Shown one piece after another: positions 18,182 through 34,062 of a stretch of 64,000 nucleotides of DNA. A program made the translations under genes and the position numbers. The stretch is from NCBI GenBank assembly GCA_963772065.1, contig CAVYVZ010000010.1:310001-374000 (forward strand), read 5' to 3'. Position 1 is the first letter of the stretch. Each line of letters opens with the position of its first letter. The stretch comes from CAVYVZ01 sp963772065 (GTDB taxonomy: Bacteria; Acidobacteriota; Vicinamibacteria; Vicinamibacterales; UBA2999). The notes under the pieces were generated by a model. That model saw only the letters and a list, made by a program, of their open reading frames with translations, made no database searches and was not told where the DNA came from.

Positions 18182-18183
18182 GG
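18010..18183. repeat. Heptad-word inverted repeat overlapping a signal-peptide coding region
   Basis: The left arm (about 18010-18086) is full of GTTCGNN/GCTCGGT words. The right arm (about 18091-18183) runs CGAACGG, CGAACCC, CGAACCG, AGAACCG, then AGAAGTG, AGAACAG, AGAAGCC, CGAACAC. The arms pair imperfectly over most of their length. The element fills the space before dinB and the first 50-60 codons of the minus-strand gene starting at 18181. Confidence 0.8.
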
Positions 18184-18197
18184 TAATCTGAGTATAG

Positions 18198-19280
18198 GTG
18201 AGGCGAATCCTTCACATCGACATGGATGCGTTCTATGCATCCGTGGAGCAGCGCGATCGGCCCGGGCTGCGAGGGCGGCCCGTGGTGGTCGGCGGCGATC
18301 CCGACAAGCGCGGCGTCGTGGCGGCGGCGAGCTACGAGGCGCGCGCCTTCGGCGTGCGCTCCGCGATTCCCATGTCGCGCGCGGTTCGCCTCTGTCCGGA
18401 CCTGGTGATCGTCCCGCCCGATTTCGCGAAGTACCGCGCGGTGTCGAACCAGGTGTTCGACCTCTACCGGTCGGTGACGCCCCTCGTCGAGCCGCTGTCG
18501 CTCGACGAAGCGTATCTCGACGTGACGCAGAACACGTGGAACGAGCCGCTCGGTATGAACGTCGCTCGCCGGTTGAAGGACGGCATCCGTGAGGTGACGA
18601 AGCTCACCGCATCGGCCGGCGTGGCTCCGAACAAGTTCCTCGCGAAGATCGCTTCAGGGTGGAAGAAGCCGGACGGCCTCACCGTGATCGCACCGGAGCG
18701 GATGGAGACGTTTCTCCAGGGACTGCCGGTGGACGCGCTCTGGGGAGTGGGCCCGGTCACGGCGCAGAGGCTCCGGGCACGTGGCATCGCGAAGCTCGTC
18801 GATGTCCGAGCCGCCGATCTCGAGGTGCTGCGTGACACGGTCGGAAGCCTTGGCGACTGGCTGCAGCAGCTCGCCAACGGCATCGACGAGAGGCCCGTCG
18901 AACCGCACCAGGAGCCGAAGTCGTCGGGCAGCGAGAACACGTTCGCGCGCGACCTGACCGACATCACCGAAATCCGGGCCGAGATCGACGGCATGGCGCG
19001 CGACGCGGCCGCGTGGCTGACGCGGCGCGCGCTGTTCGCGCGCACCATCACCATCAAGGTCCGCTATCACGACTTCATCACGCTGACGCGGAGCCATACG
19101 GCGCCGCCGACGCGCGATGAGGACGCCATCGCCGCGCGGGCGGTCGCGCTCCTCGACCGCACCGACGCCGGGCACCGGCCGGTGCGTCTGCTGGGCGTGA
19201 GCGTGCACAATCTCTGTGAATCGGACGCGCCGGAGGAGGTGCACGATCCTCAGCCTCGGCTCCCGTTCGAACATGCGTGA
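18198..19280 (+). CDS. dinB: DNA polymerase IV (Y-family translesion polymerase)
   Basis: 360 residues. Motifs in order: catalytic Asp in ILHIDMDAFYASVEQ, the fingers region with SYEARAFGVRSAIPM, the second acidic pair in PLSLDEAYLDV, SAGVAPNKFLAKIAS, and the thumb helix-hairpin-helix WGVGPVTAQRL. The little-finger domain covers about residues 235-345. The C-terminal QPRLPF resembles a beta-clamp-binding pentapeptide. The polymerase copies past damaged template bases at the cost of fidelity. The start is a GTG at 18198 immediately after a word-repeat element. It is convergent with the kinase ending at 19298. Confidence 0.94.
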   Translation: MRRILHIDMDAFYASVEQRDRPGLRGRPVVVGGDPDKRGVVAAASYEARAFGVRSAIPMSRAVRLCPDLVIVPPDFAKYRAVSNQVFDLYRSVTPLVEPLSLDEAYLDVTQNTWNEPLGMNVARRLKDGIREVTKLTASAGVAPNKFLAKIASGWKKPDGLTVIAPERMETFLQGLPVDALWGVGPVTAQRLRARGIAKLVDVRAADLEVLRDTVGSLGDWLQQLANGIDERPVEPHQEPKSSGSENTFARDLTDITEIRAEIDGMARDAAAWLTRRALFARTITIKVRYHDFITLTRSHTAPPTRDEDAIAARAVALLDRTDAGHRPVRLLGVSVHNLCESDAPEEVHDPQPRLPFEHA

Positions 19281-19297
19281 CGAAGCGCGCCTACGGA

Positions 19298-20992
19298 TCA
19301 AGTCGTGAGTCGGGCCTCGGCGCGCATGCGTGCGGATTGCTGTGACGTCACCGGCAGGTGCACGACGAAACTCGCTCCCTGCGCCAGGCCCGCGCTCGAG
19401 GCTTCCACGCTCCCCCCGTGGAGCTCCACGAGATGCTTCGCAATGGACAGTCCGATACCGAGGCCGCCCACACCACGCGTGGTCGACGAGTCGGCCTGGC
19501 GGAAGCGATCGAAGACGTAGGGCAGGAAGTCGGGCGGGATGCCCTGTCCCGAGTCCTTCACGAGAATGCGGACGCCCGCGTCGCCGCCAGTGACGGCGAC
19601 GTCCACGCTCCCGCCGCTCCCGGTGAACTTCACGGCATTGTGGAGCAGGTTCCATAGAATCTGCTGGAGTCGCCGCGCATCGGCGGGGACATGCGGCAAT
19701 TCGGGATCGATTGTCGAGGAGAGCTGCACGCCTTTGGTCTCTGCGGTCGGCTTCAGCGCCTGAATCGCCGATTCGACAGCGGCGGCAACATCGACCGGCG
19801 CGAGCTCCAGACGCACGGTTCCCGAGGTGAGCTTGTTCATCTCGAGCAGATCTTCGATCAGCTTCGCCTGCAGCAGCGCGTTGCGGTGGATCACGGCCAT
19901 CGCCTGGTCGCGATCTTTCACCGTCTCGCCCTTCGTGAGCATGCTGAGCCAGCCCAGAATGGCGTTCATGGGCGTCCTCAGCTCGTGGCTCAACGTCGCA
20001 AGGAACTCGTCCTTGATGCGGCTCTGTCGCTCGGCCTCGTCTCGCGCGCGTCGCTCGCTGACAAGCAGCCGCTCTCGTTCCTGTTCGGCGTGGCGCTGAG
20101 CGCTCACGTCGCGGCTCACGCCCACCATTTTCTCGACTTGCCCATCGTCGCCTCGGAGGACGCGGCCCCGTTCGGTGACCCAGACGATGCGATCATCGGG
20201 ACACACCGCACGATATTCACACTCGTACGTCCCCCCTGTCGTGATCGCCGTGCGGACCGCCGCCTCGACGCGCGGGCGATCATCCGGGTGGAGGACCTTG
20301 AAGATGCGCATATCGGGTCCAAAACAGCCCTTCGGGAAACCAAACAGCTTTTCCGGGTCGGTCGACCAGGTCATCTGGCCAGTCTGCACGTCCCACTCCC
20401 AGGCCGCGATCTGCGCCACGTCCATCGCCATCCTGAGACGTTCTTCGTTCTCCTTGACGCCACGGTGCGCGACCGAGAGAGCCGCGGTGCGCTCGACGAC
20501 GCGAAGCTCCAACTCCTGATTGACTTGCTCGAGCGCCTGCTGCGCCTTCTCGCGTTCCGTGACCTCGACCTGCAGCGCCTCATTGACACTGGCGAGCGCC
20601 CGGGTCTTCCGATACAGCTCGACGAACACCGCCACCTTCGATCGAAGGATGTCGCCGTTGATCGGCTTGCTCAGATAGTCCACGGCTCCGACGCCGTAGC
20701 CACGCAAGACGTCTTCCTCGTCCACGAGATGTGCGGTGAGGAACAGAATCGGCACATCCTGCGTGCGACGGCGTTGTTTCACGAGGTTCGCCAGCTCGAT
20801 GCCCCCCATGCCCGGCATCCGGATATCGAGGATCATCGCAGCGAACTCGTGGCGCAGCATCGCGAGCAGCGCCTCGTCGGCGGAGAGCGCACGCACGAGG
20901 GTGCATCCGCTGGACGCGAGCATGACCTCCAACGCGTCCAGGTTGCGCGCTTCGTCGTCAACGATGAGGATCTTGACGTCCGCGTTCACCAT
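19298..20992 (-). CDS. Hybrid response regulator-PAS-histidine kinase
   Basis: 564 residues. An N-terminal receiver domain (about 5-120) has phospho-acceptor Asp56 in ILDIRMP and Lys109. Then come a coiled coil (about 135-180), a PAS domain (about 185-300, AWEWDVQTGQMTWS), the HisKA dimerisation helix with His336 in LSHELRTP, and a HATPase domain with NAVKF, DSGQGIP and GLGIGLSIAK. No membrane segment is visible, so it is cytoplasmic. It starts 13 bases after the poly-HAMP kinase's stop, with AAGGA before the ATG, so the two are cotranscribed. The receiver may take phosphate from that kinase. Confidence 0.93.
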   Translation of the reverse strand: MVNADVKILIVDDEARNLDALEVMLASSGCTLVRALSADEALLAMLRHEFAAMILDIRMPGMGGIELANLVKQRRRTQDVPILFLTAHLVDEEDVLRGYGVGAVDYLSKPINGDILRSKVAVFVELYRKTRALASVNEALQVEVTEREKAQQALEQVNQELELRVVERTAALSVAHRGVKENEERLRMAMDVAQIAAWEWDVQTGQMTWSTDPEKLFGFPKGCFGPDMRIFKVLHPDDRPRVEAAVRTAITTGGTYECEYRAVCPDDRIVWVTERGRVLRGDDGQVEKMVGVSRDVSAQRHAEQERERLLVSERRARDEAERQSRIKDEFLATLSHELRTPMNAILGWLSMLTKGETVKDRDQAMAVIHRNALLQAKLIEDLLEMNKLTSGTVRLELAPVDVAAAVESAIQALKPTAETKGVQLSSTIDPELPHVPADARRLQQILWNLLHNAVKFTGSGGSVDVAVTGGDAGVRILVKDSGQGIPPDFLPYVFDRFRQADSSTTRGVGGLGIGLSIAKHLVELHGGSVEASSAGLAQGASFVVHLPVTSQQSARMRAEARLTT

Positions 20993-21005
20993 GGGTCCTT
21001 GCGGG

Positions 21006-27866
<6,861 letters not shown>

Positions 27867-28014
27867 TGAACGGTCTCCCTCTAGCGATAGGACGACGAGT
27901 CGAATCGTGACGCGACGCCGTGCAGCGCCGATGGTGCCGCGGACATCCGCGTTGGCAAATCTGTCGGTAAAAGCGGGCGCGTGTTCGGATTTACGACGGC
28001 GATACAGCCGCCAA

Positions 28015-28048
28015 GCGCCTAAGTGTGTCAGCGAAGCAACTTAGGCGC
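28015..28048. promoter_or_regulatory. Perfect 10-bp stem-loop upstream of the poly-HAMP kinase
   Basis: GCGCCTAAGT and ACTTAGGCGC pair around a 14-base loop, 149 bases upstream of the kinase ATG. There is no T-run on either side, so a terminator is unlikely. It could be an operator or mRNA element. The rest of 27867-28216 shows no supportable gene. Confidence 0.4.
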
Positions 28049-28216
28049 CAGCTGGGCCATTGATCTGGGAAGGAATGCGCGCCCACCGCGCTGGATGCGC
28101 GTTCCACGCGTTGGTGGCTTTGCTTCATTCTTTACGGCATCTTCGACAGGAATCGCCGGTGACGCGACAGACCCATCTCCTGTCGGGTAAACTCGATCGG
28201 CTCGCTGCACATCCTG

Positions 28217-28399
28217 ATGACACCCTCACGGCAAGGGCCGCAACAGCCCGGACCGCTCGACCCCTCTGTCTGCCCAAACTGCGGGAGCAACGCAATGGTC
28301 AGGAAAGAGCGCGTGGTGCACGCGATCGAGTCGGCCACGGAGTACCACTGCGCCCGCTGCCAGCGGACGTGGCGCATCGCCGACCGCGAGGACGATTAA
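28217..28399 (+). CDS. Small zinc-ribbon protein
   Basis: 60 residues. Two Cys pairs, VCPNCGSN at about residues 18-24 and HCARCQRT at about 44-50, are spaced as in a zinc ribbon; the tail is acidic. Such small ribbons bind nucleic acid or a protein partner, and nothing here says which. The gene is followed 6 bases later by the unknown gene at 28405, probably cotranscribed. The start has no strong ribosome binding site. Confidence 0.6.
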   Translation: MTPSRQGPQQPGPLDPSVCPNCGSNAMVRKERVVHAIESATEYHCARCQRTWRIADREDD

Positions 28400-28404
28400 C
28401 GCGC

Positions 28405-28626
28405 GTGCTCAAGGGATCTCGCGAAGCCGTCGTCCACCGTCTGCAGCCGATCAGCATTCACGGTCAGCTCTCGTACGATGTCGCCTACACGTTCGCCGAC
28501 GAGCCCGACAGCCAGCCGCGCGTCGCGCGCGTCGGGCCGGAGGCCGTGCCTCGAGGCCTCCAGCCCGGCGATCGGGTGCGGCTCGACTTTCTGGTCGGCG
28601 TCGTGACCGCCGTTCACAGACTGTGA
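28405..28626 (+). CDS. Small conserved-looking protein of unknown function
   Basis: 73 residues from a GTG at 28405. The chain alternates short beta-type segments (EAVVHRLQPISIHG, SYDVAYTFADEP, ARVGPEAVPRGLQPGDRVRLDF, GVVTAVHRL) and could be a small beta-barrel. I do not recognise the family. It follows the zinc-ribbon gene at a 5-base gap. The larger frame that begins at 28060 is not supported, since its first part lies across the zinc-ribbon gene. Confidence 0.55.
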   Translation: MLKGSREAVVHRLQPISIHGQLSYDVAYTFADEPDSQPRVARVGPEAVPRGLQPGDRVRLDFLVGVVTAVHRL

Positions 28627-28641
28627 CGCGTTGGCGCTCGC

Positions 28642-29786
28642 CTAGGGTTTCCGCCGCGCTGCCTCCAGTCTATCGGCCGATTCCGGCGCAAACGTCGTGC
28701 TGAAAAACCTGATCTTCCCTCCCTCAATAATTGCGTCCTGTCTCATCTCCAGCGGCGAGACACCGAGCCGTTCCCAGTCCTCGCGGGCCACGCTGCCGGT
28801 CCATGTGAGCTTGTTGCCTGCACGTGACGCGATCCGGCTTTTTCCCGCTGTCCGCGCTGCACCTGGTCCTGCGTCCAGACGCGGATCTGGTCCTTTCCGA
28901 TCAGCAGGCGCCCGCTGGGCGTGACCACAATCGCATCGTCCGCGAACGACCTGAGTAGGGCATCCGCATCGCGTGCCCGCAGCGCGGTCTCGCGCGCCCT
29001 CAGCGCGTCGTCGGGCGAGCGAGATTCAGTCAGTGGACCCTGACGCAAGACAGAACCGTCGCCGTCGTAGTAGGCGACATTGTGGAAGGCGTTCGCGGCT
29101 ATTGCCTCGGCAACGGCGCGGGCCTGGCCGGCCGTCGCCGCGAGCACGATGATCCGCGTGTTGTGGTCGTACATCGGGAGGCGGCCATCGTCTTTCGCCT
29201 GCGTGACCTGGTCTGGGGCGAGCCTTACCATCCGCTCGACGGGCCCAGCGCCGTGAGTAAGCCCCGCGTCGATGAACACGGCCGTCCGATCCAGCGCCGC
29301 GACGCGCCGCACAGCCGAAGCCTCGATGGCGGCCACTCCTCCCGATGCTCGCCAACCGGGCATCCCGAGCTGGTATCGGCGGACGTTTCGATAGCCGGCT
29401 TCCACCAGTTCCCCGGCGAGGCGCCGGCTTTTTCCGCAGAAAGGCCCGTTGCAATAGAGAACGAGCACGCGGTCGCGATCCGGAATCAGCCGCTTCACTT
29501 CCGCGACGTCCGATACGTACCGCGAGATCGGTGTGGCCGGCTTCTGCGACACGTTTACCGCGCCGGGAATGTGCGACATGCCGAACTCTTCCGCGGGTCG
29601 CGCGTCCAGAACGACGGCGCCGCCACGCGCGAGGATCTCGCGCAGCTCGGCGGTGGTGATCTGCGCTGCCGGTCCCGGATCCGCTTCACGCACGATCGCG
29701 TGATCGAGTAGAGCCGGCTGCTGCGCGCCGGACGCGGGCGCCGCAGCCAGACAAGCCAGCGCGATGGATGGAAGGATGCTTCGCAT
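28642..29786 (-). CDS. Secreted rhodanese-domain protein with C-terminal DUF4440-like domain, one frameshift
   Basis: The signal peptide is ALACLAAAPASGAQ. A rhodanese domain (about 42-145) contains VVLDARPAEEFGMSHIPGAV and active-loop Cys residues in LYCNGPFCGKSRR. A second sulfurtransferase-like region follows (AVFIDAGLTHG). A SnoaL/DUF4440-like domain begins at RARETALRARDADALLRSF. The written frame ends early, but in the next frame the domain continues with TWTGSVAREDWERLGVSP and FFSTTFAPESADRLEAA to a TAG at 28642. One A is missing from the homopolymer at 28848-28852. Its start is 2 bases from the beta-propeller gene's stop. Confidence 0.82.
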
Positions 29787-29788
29787 GG

Positions 29789-30799
29789 CTAGTTTCCAGG
29801 CCGATAGAACACTCCGTGTGCGCGGGTGCCACCCGGCGGATTCGGATATGGATAGTCGGCAAGCACCGCACCGGTCTCGTTATCCACGACGGTCACAGCT
29901 CCCGGGTTTTCCACCGCGACGAACGAGTACTTGCTATTGGCCGACAGCCAGTGGTGGCCGGCCAACGTGTGCCCAGGAATGGTGACGACCGTCGCCACAA
30001 ATGCTTCGATGTCCAGCAGCGAGATCTGCGCCGGATTCCCGCGGAGCGTCACCACCAGCGTGGCGCCGTCGTTGGCAAGCTGCAGCGTATCTGGCATCGT
30101 CCCGACCACGGCCTCGCGGCCGGAGAGCGCAGGACATTCACTCGTGAGATCCAGCTCCTTTACCTTGTTCTCTCCGCGAACGGACACGTAGCCCGTGCGT
30201 GAATCGGGCGTGACGAGAACCTCACTCGGATCGACGCCCACCATGGTGTTGCACAACAAATCGCCGGTCACCGCGTTCAGCTTTGCGACGTCGCCTGGCA
30301 GTGTCCGCGGATTGCGGCTGTTCGTCGCGTAGAGGTCCTTTCCATTCCGGGTGATCCACACGGCATGCGTCCTCGCGTTCGCCAGCGGGCTGGCAACGAA
30401 CCCTGCAATCCGAACATCGGTGGTGGTGTCGATCACCCCAATCTGGTTGTGGCCGAACTCACCGACGTAAATGCGGTTGCCATTGCGGCTGGCCATCAGA
30501 TGGTGCGGAAGCGGCCCCATCGCGATTGTGCGAAGCGGGGCGCCTGTTTGGGCGTCGAAGACGCTCATCTGGTTCGAGCCCTCATCCGACGTGTACACCC
30601 GGCCGGTTCCGTGCGGCTCCGTCACGCCGATAGGCGACCCGCCGGTCTTGCTGGTCCAGCGTGGAGCGCCGGTACCAGCGTCGAAGGCGGTCACGCTGCC
30701 GAGCTGCCGCTCCGTTACGTACACCGTACCGGGCACATGGAAGCCCGCCGCGGACACAGCCGTTGCACCCGCAACGACCAAAGCACCGATAAACCTCAT
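29789..30799 (-). CDS. Secreted YncE-like beta-propeller protein
   Basis: 336 residues with signal peptide GALVVAGATAVSAAG. About seven blades repeat the pattern of YVTERQLGSVTAFDAGTG, VYTSDEGSNQMSVFDAQTG and IYVGEFGHNQIGVIDTTT, typical of YncE/40-residue propellers that act as binding scaffolds in the periplasm. The gene is cotranscribed with the rhodanese gene and divergent from the winged-helix/TPR regulator at 30922, which may control it. The ligand is unknown. Confidence 0.85.
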   Translation of the reverse strand: MRFIGALVVAGATAVSAAGFHVPGTVYVTERQLGSVTAFDAGTGAPRWTSKTGGSPIGVTEPHGTGRVYTSDEGSNQMSVFDAQTGAPLRTIAMGPLPHHLMASRNGNRIYVGEFGHNQIGVIDTTTDVRIAGFVASPLANARTHAVWITRNGKDLYATNSRNPRTLPGDVAKLNAVTGDLLCNTMVGVDPSEVLVTPDSRTGYVSVRGENKVKELDLTSECPALSGREAVVGTMPDTLQLANDGATLVVTLRGNPAQISLLDIEAFVATVVTIPGHTLAGHHWLSANSKYSFVAVENPGAVTVVDNETGAVLADYPYPNPPGGTRAHGVFYRPGN

Positions 30800-30921
30800 T
30801 TGTGTATGCCTCCTGGCGGCAACGATATGAGTCGCTGGCCACGGAGTCGATGCACTCGTGGTGAACCCTGGGTGAAACAGAGGTGAACTCGTATAGACTT
30901 CGCGCCACCAGCTCAGAAGTA

Positions 30922-32847
30922 ATGGACCAAGGTACCTCGCGCGTGCGTTTCGGCGACGTCGAAGCCGACCTCGCGACCGGTGAGCTGATTCAGCAGGGTC
31001 GGACGGTGCGGCTGCAGGAACAGCCGCGCCAGGTGCTCGCGGCGCTGCTCGAGCGCCCGGGCGAGGTCGTCACTCGCGAGGCACTCCGCGATCGCCTCTG
31101 GAAGAGCGACACGTTCGTCGATTTCGAGCACGGCCTGAACACCGCCATCAAGAAGCTTCGCCAGGCGCTCGGTGATTCGGCCGACGAACCGCGGTTCGTC
31201 GAAACGCTCGCCCGGCGGGGGTATCGTTTCATCGCGCCGGTCACGCGCGAGCAGCTTCTTGGCGGAACCGTGGCGAACGAGCTCGCGCCGGATTCTGCAC
31301 GAACGACCGAACGGGAGACGGTGTCGCCTGTTCGACGGGTCGCGCTGGCGGGCGTTCTGGTGGGAGTCATCGCTCTGGCGGGATGGCTCGCGCGGATGCC
31401 GGGAGTGTCCAGCGAGCTCACGACGTCCACGCCAGCCCAGCTCGCCGTGTTGCCGCTGGGCGTGCTTGCCCTCGAACAGAAGGACTCAGCGTATCTCGGC
31501 GTCGGCATCGCCGACGCGATCACGACGCGTCTGGCAAACGTGCGGCAGATCGCGCTCCGGCCGACTTCTGCGGTTTTGCCGTACAAGGACGCGCAGTCGG
31601 ATCCGGCCCGCATCGCCGCGGCGCTTGGCGTGCAGCACCTCCTCATCGGCACCCTTCAGGAAGCCGAGGGGGCGTACCGCGTGAGCGTCCAGCTCGTGCG
31701 CGCGGATGGCGTGGCGGTCTGGGGCCGGATGTACGACGTACCGCGGGCCAATCTTCTGGGCCTGCAGGACGCGGTGGCCGAGCAGATCGTGACCGCGTTG
31801 CGCGTCGAACTGTCGGGGCCCGAGCGCGCACGCTGGAGTGCGCGGCCGACGAACAATGCCGAAGCTTACGACCGGTATCTGCGCGGCCGCACGCTGCTCC
31901 TCAACTACACCGACGCAAACATGCGGGAGGCGATCGGTCACTTCGAGCGCGCGCTGGCGTTGGATCGGGACTACGCGATGGCGCGCTCGGCGCTGGCGAT
32001 GGCGTATGCCTGGTTCAGCGTGCGCTACGCCTATCAGTCCGAAGCGGCGATCTGGGGAAAGCGGGCCGAAGACGAGGCGCGCCTCGCGCTCGATCAGAAC
32101 GCATCGCTTGCTGAAGCGCACCTGGCGATCGCCAGCGCCGCCGGGACGCTGCACCGCGGCTTCGACTGGCAGACGGTGATGGCGGAAAGCGCTGCCGCGC
32201 TGGCGCTCGACCCTTCCCTGGATCTGGCCCACATCACGCGCATGCGGGCGTTCTACCACCTGGGTCTGTTCGACGCAGCGCGCGACGAGGGACAGGCTGC
32301 GCGCACGCTGAACCCCGGCGCGAACGTTGAACGGGAGCGGCTCGACGTCGCCGTGCAGCTGTTTGCGGGGGACTTCACGACTGCGGCGGAACGGGCGACG
32401 GCGTTGATGCAGCGAACGGACGCACCCGCGGTGCGGCATTACCTCGGCCTGGCGCGCTTCTATCTCGGAGATGCGGCGGGGGCCCGTGAGATGCTCGGCT
32501 CGGTGAAGCGCGGCAGCCAGGCGGACGTGGGCTACGTGCGCGCGCAGGCGTCGCTCGCGTCGATTGAAGCGGCAACCGGCCTTCGCAGCGAGGGCCGCAC
32601 TCGAGCGCGGGCGATCGAGAGCGGAACCTATATGGACCATCACGTCGCCTACAGCCTCGGGGCGACCTGGGCGCAGCTCGGCGATGCCGCCGCCACCGTC
32701 CGCTGGCTGAAGCAGGCCGCCCACTCGGGATTCCCGTGCTATCCCTGGTTCGCGCGCGACACACTCCTCGATCCGGTACGCCGCGACCCCGCGTTCGCCG
32801 CCTTGATGTCGAGCCTCGAAGCGCGGCACCGCGCGTCGCTGCGCTGA
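30922..32847 (+). CDS. CadC-like winged-helix regulator with TPR domain
   Basis: 641 residues. Residues 5-105 are an OmpR-type winged helix (VRLQEQPRQVLAALLERPGE, DFEHGLNTAIKKLRQALGDS, RRGYRFIAPV). One membrane segment follows at about 133-155 (VALAGVLVGVIALAGWLA). The outer part starts with a TolB-like fold (LAVLPLGVLALEQKDSAYLG, HLLIGTLQEAEGAYRVSVQL) and continues as TPRs to the end. The domain order fits one-component membrane sensors common in Acidobacteriota. I use the ATG at 30922; a TATAGACT about 30 bases upstream may be the -10 box. Confidence 0.9.
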   Translation: MDQGTSRVRFGDVEADLATGELIQQGRTVRLQEQPRQVLAALLERPGEVVTREALRDRLWKSDTFVDFEHGLNTAIKKLRQALGDSADEPRFVETLARRGYRFIAPVTREQLLGGTVANELAPDSARTTERETVSPVRRVALAGVLVGVIALAGWLARMPGVSSELTTSTPAQLAVLPLGVLALEQKDSAYLGVGIADAITTRLANVRQIALRPTSAVLPYKDAQSDPARIAAALGVQHLLIGTLQEAEGAYRVSVQLVRADGVAVWGRMYDVPRANLLGLQDAVAEQIVTALRVELSGPERARWSARPTNNAEAYDRYLRGRTLLLNYTDANMREAIGHFERALALDRDYAMARSALAMAYAWFSVRYAYQSEAAIWGKRAEDEARLALDQNASLAEAHLAIASAAGTLHRGFDWQTVMAESAAALALDPSLDLAHITRMRAFYHLGLFDAARDEGQAARTLNPGANVERERLDVAVQLFAGDFTTAAERATALMQRTDAPAVRHYLGLARFYLGDAAGAREMLGSVKRGSQADVGYVRAQASLASIEAATGLRSEGRTRARAIESGTYMDHHVAYSLGATWAQLGDAAATVRWLKQAAHSGFPCYPWFARDTLLDPVRRDPAFAALMSSLEARHRASLR

Positions 32848-32909
32848 CCACGAAAACACGAAACACACGAAGTGGATGTGTGAGTTCGTGGATTTCGTGT
32901 GTTTCGTGG
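32848..32909. repeat. Inverted repeat of CACGAAA words between convergent genes
   Basis: The left arm (32848-32872) has CACGAAA, ACACGAA and ACACACGAA. The right arm (32885-32909) is nearly its exact complement; the loop is 12 bases. It starts directly after one stop codon and ends one base before the other, so it could act as a bidirectional terminator. Confidence 0.85.
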
Positions 32910-32910
32910 T

Positions 32911-33963
32911 TTATTTCTTAAGGACTGAGACGCGTGTTACGTCGACACGCGTCGCTGGCGCTTCTCCATTCACCGGCGACGCCTCGATCTTCTCGACGAC
33001 ATCCAGTCCTTCCACGACCCGTCCGAAGACGGTGTACTTGCCGTCGAGCGCCGGCGTTCGCGCCGTGACGATGAAGAAGGACGTGTTCGCGCTGGCGGGG
33101 TCGTCGAGCCGCGCCATCGAAACGATGCCTTTGTCGTGCGGGATGTCGTTGAACTCGGGCTGCAGGTTGCGCACGAATGCCTGCTGAGACTCGGTGAGTG
33201 GCTCCCTTCGCGTCGGAAGATGCCCGCCCTGGATGACGAATCCGCGGACGACGCGATGGAAGGCGGTGCCATCGTATACGCCGCCCTGCGCCAGGCGGAG
33301 GAAGTTGCGCACGTGGGTCGGCGCGCGATCGGGGAGGAACTCCAGCACGATTTTCCCCAGCGACGTTTCGAGCGTCGCGCGATAGACGGCTAGTTCCGCC
33401 GTCGACTCCGAGACGAACGGCTCGAGGGCCGCTGCCGGCTTGTCTCGTATCGTGACGCGCCTGACCTCGATGCGCTCGGCCGGCGCGGCCTTGGCGTCGG
33501 CCGGCGCCATCGAGATCTTCTGTGCGACGTTGATACCTTCCGCTACGCGCGCGAACACGGTGTACTGGCCATCGAGCGAAGGCTGATCGGTCACGCAGAT
33601 GAAGAACTGCGAGCCGGCGCTGTCGCGTTTGCCGGGCACGAGGACGGCCGACACAGCCCCTCGCGTGTGCTTCTCGGCGTTTGGCTCGAAGCCCAGCACG
33701 CCGAGGCCGCCGGTGCCGTACTTGTCCTTCTGCGACGGGTCCTTCGACAGCGGATCGCCGCCCTGGATGATCCCCATTGCGATGACGCGGTGGAACGCCG
33801 TGCCGTCATAGGCGCCCTCCTTCGCACGGGCGACGAAGTGCGCCACATGCTTCGGCGCGGCCTCCGCAAGCAGGTCGAGCACGATCGTTCCCATGCTCGT
33901 CTCGATCACCGCCTGCTGGCCAGGCGCATCGACGAGGGCCAGAGTGAGGAGCAGCAACAGCAT
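32911..33963 (-). CDS. Secreted tandem cyclophilin-type peptidyl-prolyl isomerase
   Basis: 350 residues. A short export signal (LLLLLTLALVDAPG) is followed by two cyclophilin domains, about residues 18-165 and 190-348. Each keeps the core: YDGTAFHRVIAMGIIQGGD and SAGSQFFICVTDQPSLDG in the first; YDGTAFHRVVRGFVIQGGH and ANTSFFIVTARTPALDG in the second. Cyclophilins speed proline isomerisation, here probably in the periplasm for outer-membrane or secreted protein folding. A tandem pair in one chain is less common than a single domain. Confidence 0.92.
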   Translation of the reverse strand: MLLLLLTLALVDAPGQQAVIETSMGTIVLDLLAEAAPKHVAHFVARAKEGAYDGTAFHRVIAMGIIQGGDPLSKDPSQKDKYGTGGLGVLGFEPNAEKHTRGAVSAVLVPGKRDSAGSQFFICVTDQPSLDGQYTVFARVAEGINVAQKISMAPADAKAAPAERIEVRRVTIRDKPAAALEPFVSESTAELAVYRATLETSLGKIVLEFLPDRAPTHVRNFLRLAQGGVYDGTAFHRVVRGFVIQGGHLPTRREPLTESQQAFVRNLQPEFNDIPHDKGIVSMARLDDPASANTSFFIVTARTPALDGKYTVFGRVVEGLDVVEKIEASPVNGEAPATRVDVTRVSVLKK

Positions 33964-34062
33964 GACGCCCGATTATAGGGGCTGACGCGTTGACTGCTGT
34001 CCTGTTACACTGCCCGAAGGTTGAGCACCGCGGCCCGATCAGAGCAGTCACGAACGCCGCCG

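Noticed and set aside
28060..28404. Long version of the small gene ending at 28626
   Set aside because: The first 115 codons overlap a zinc-ribbon gene in another frame and show no protein-like pattern.
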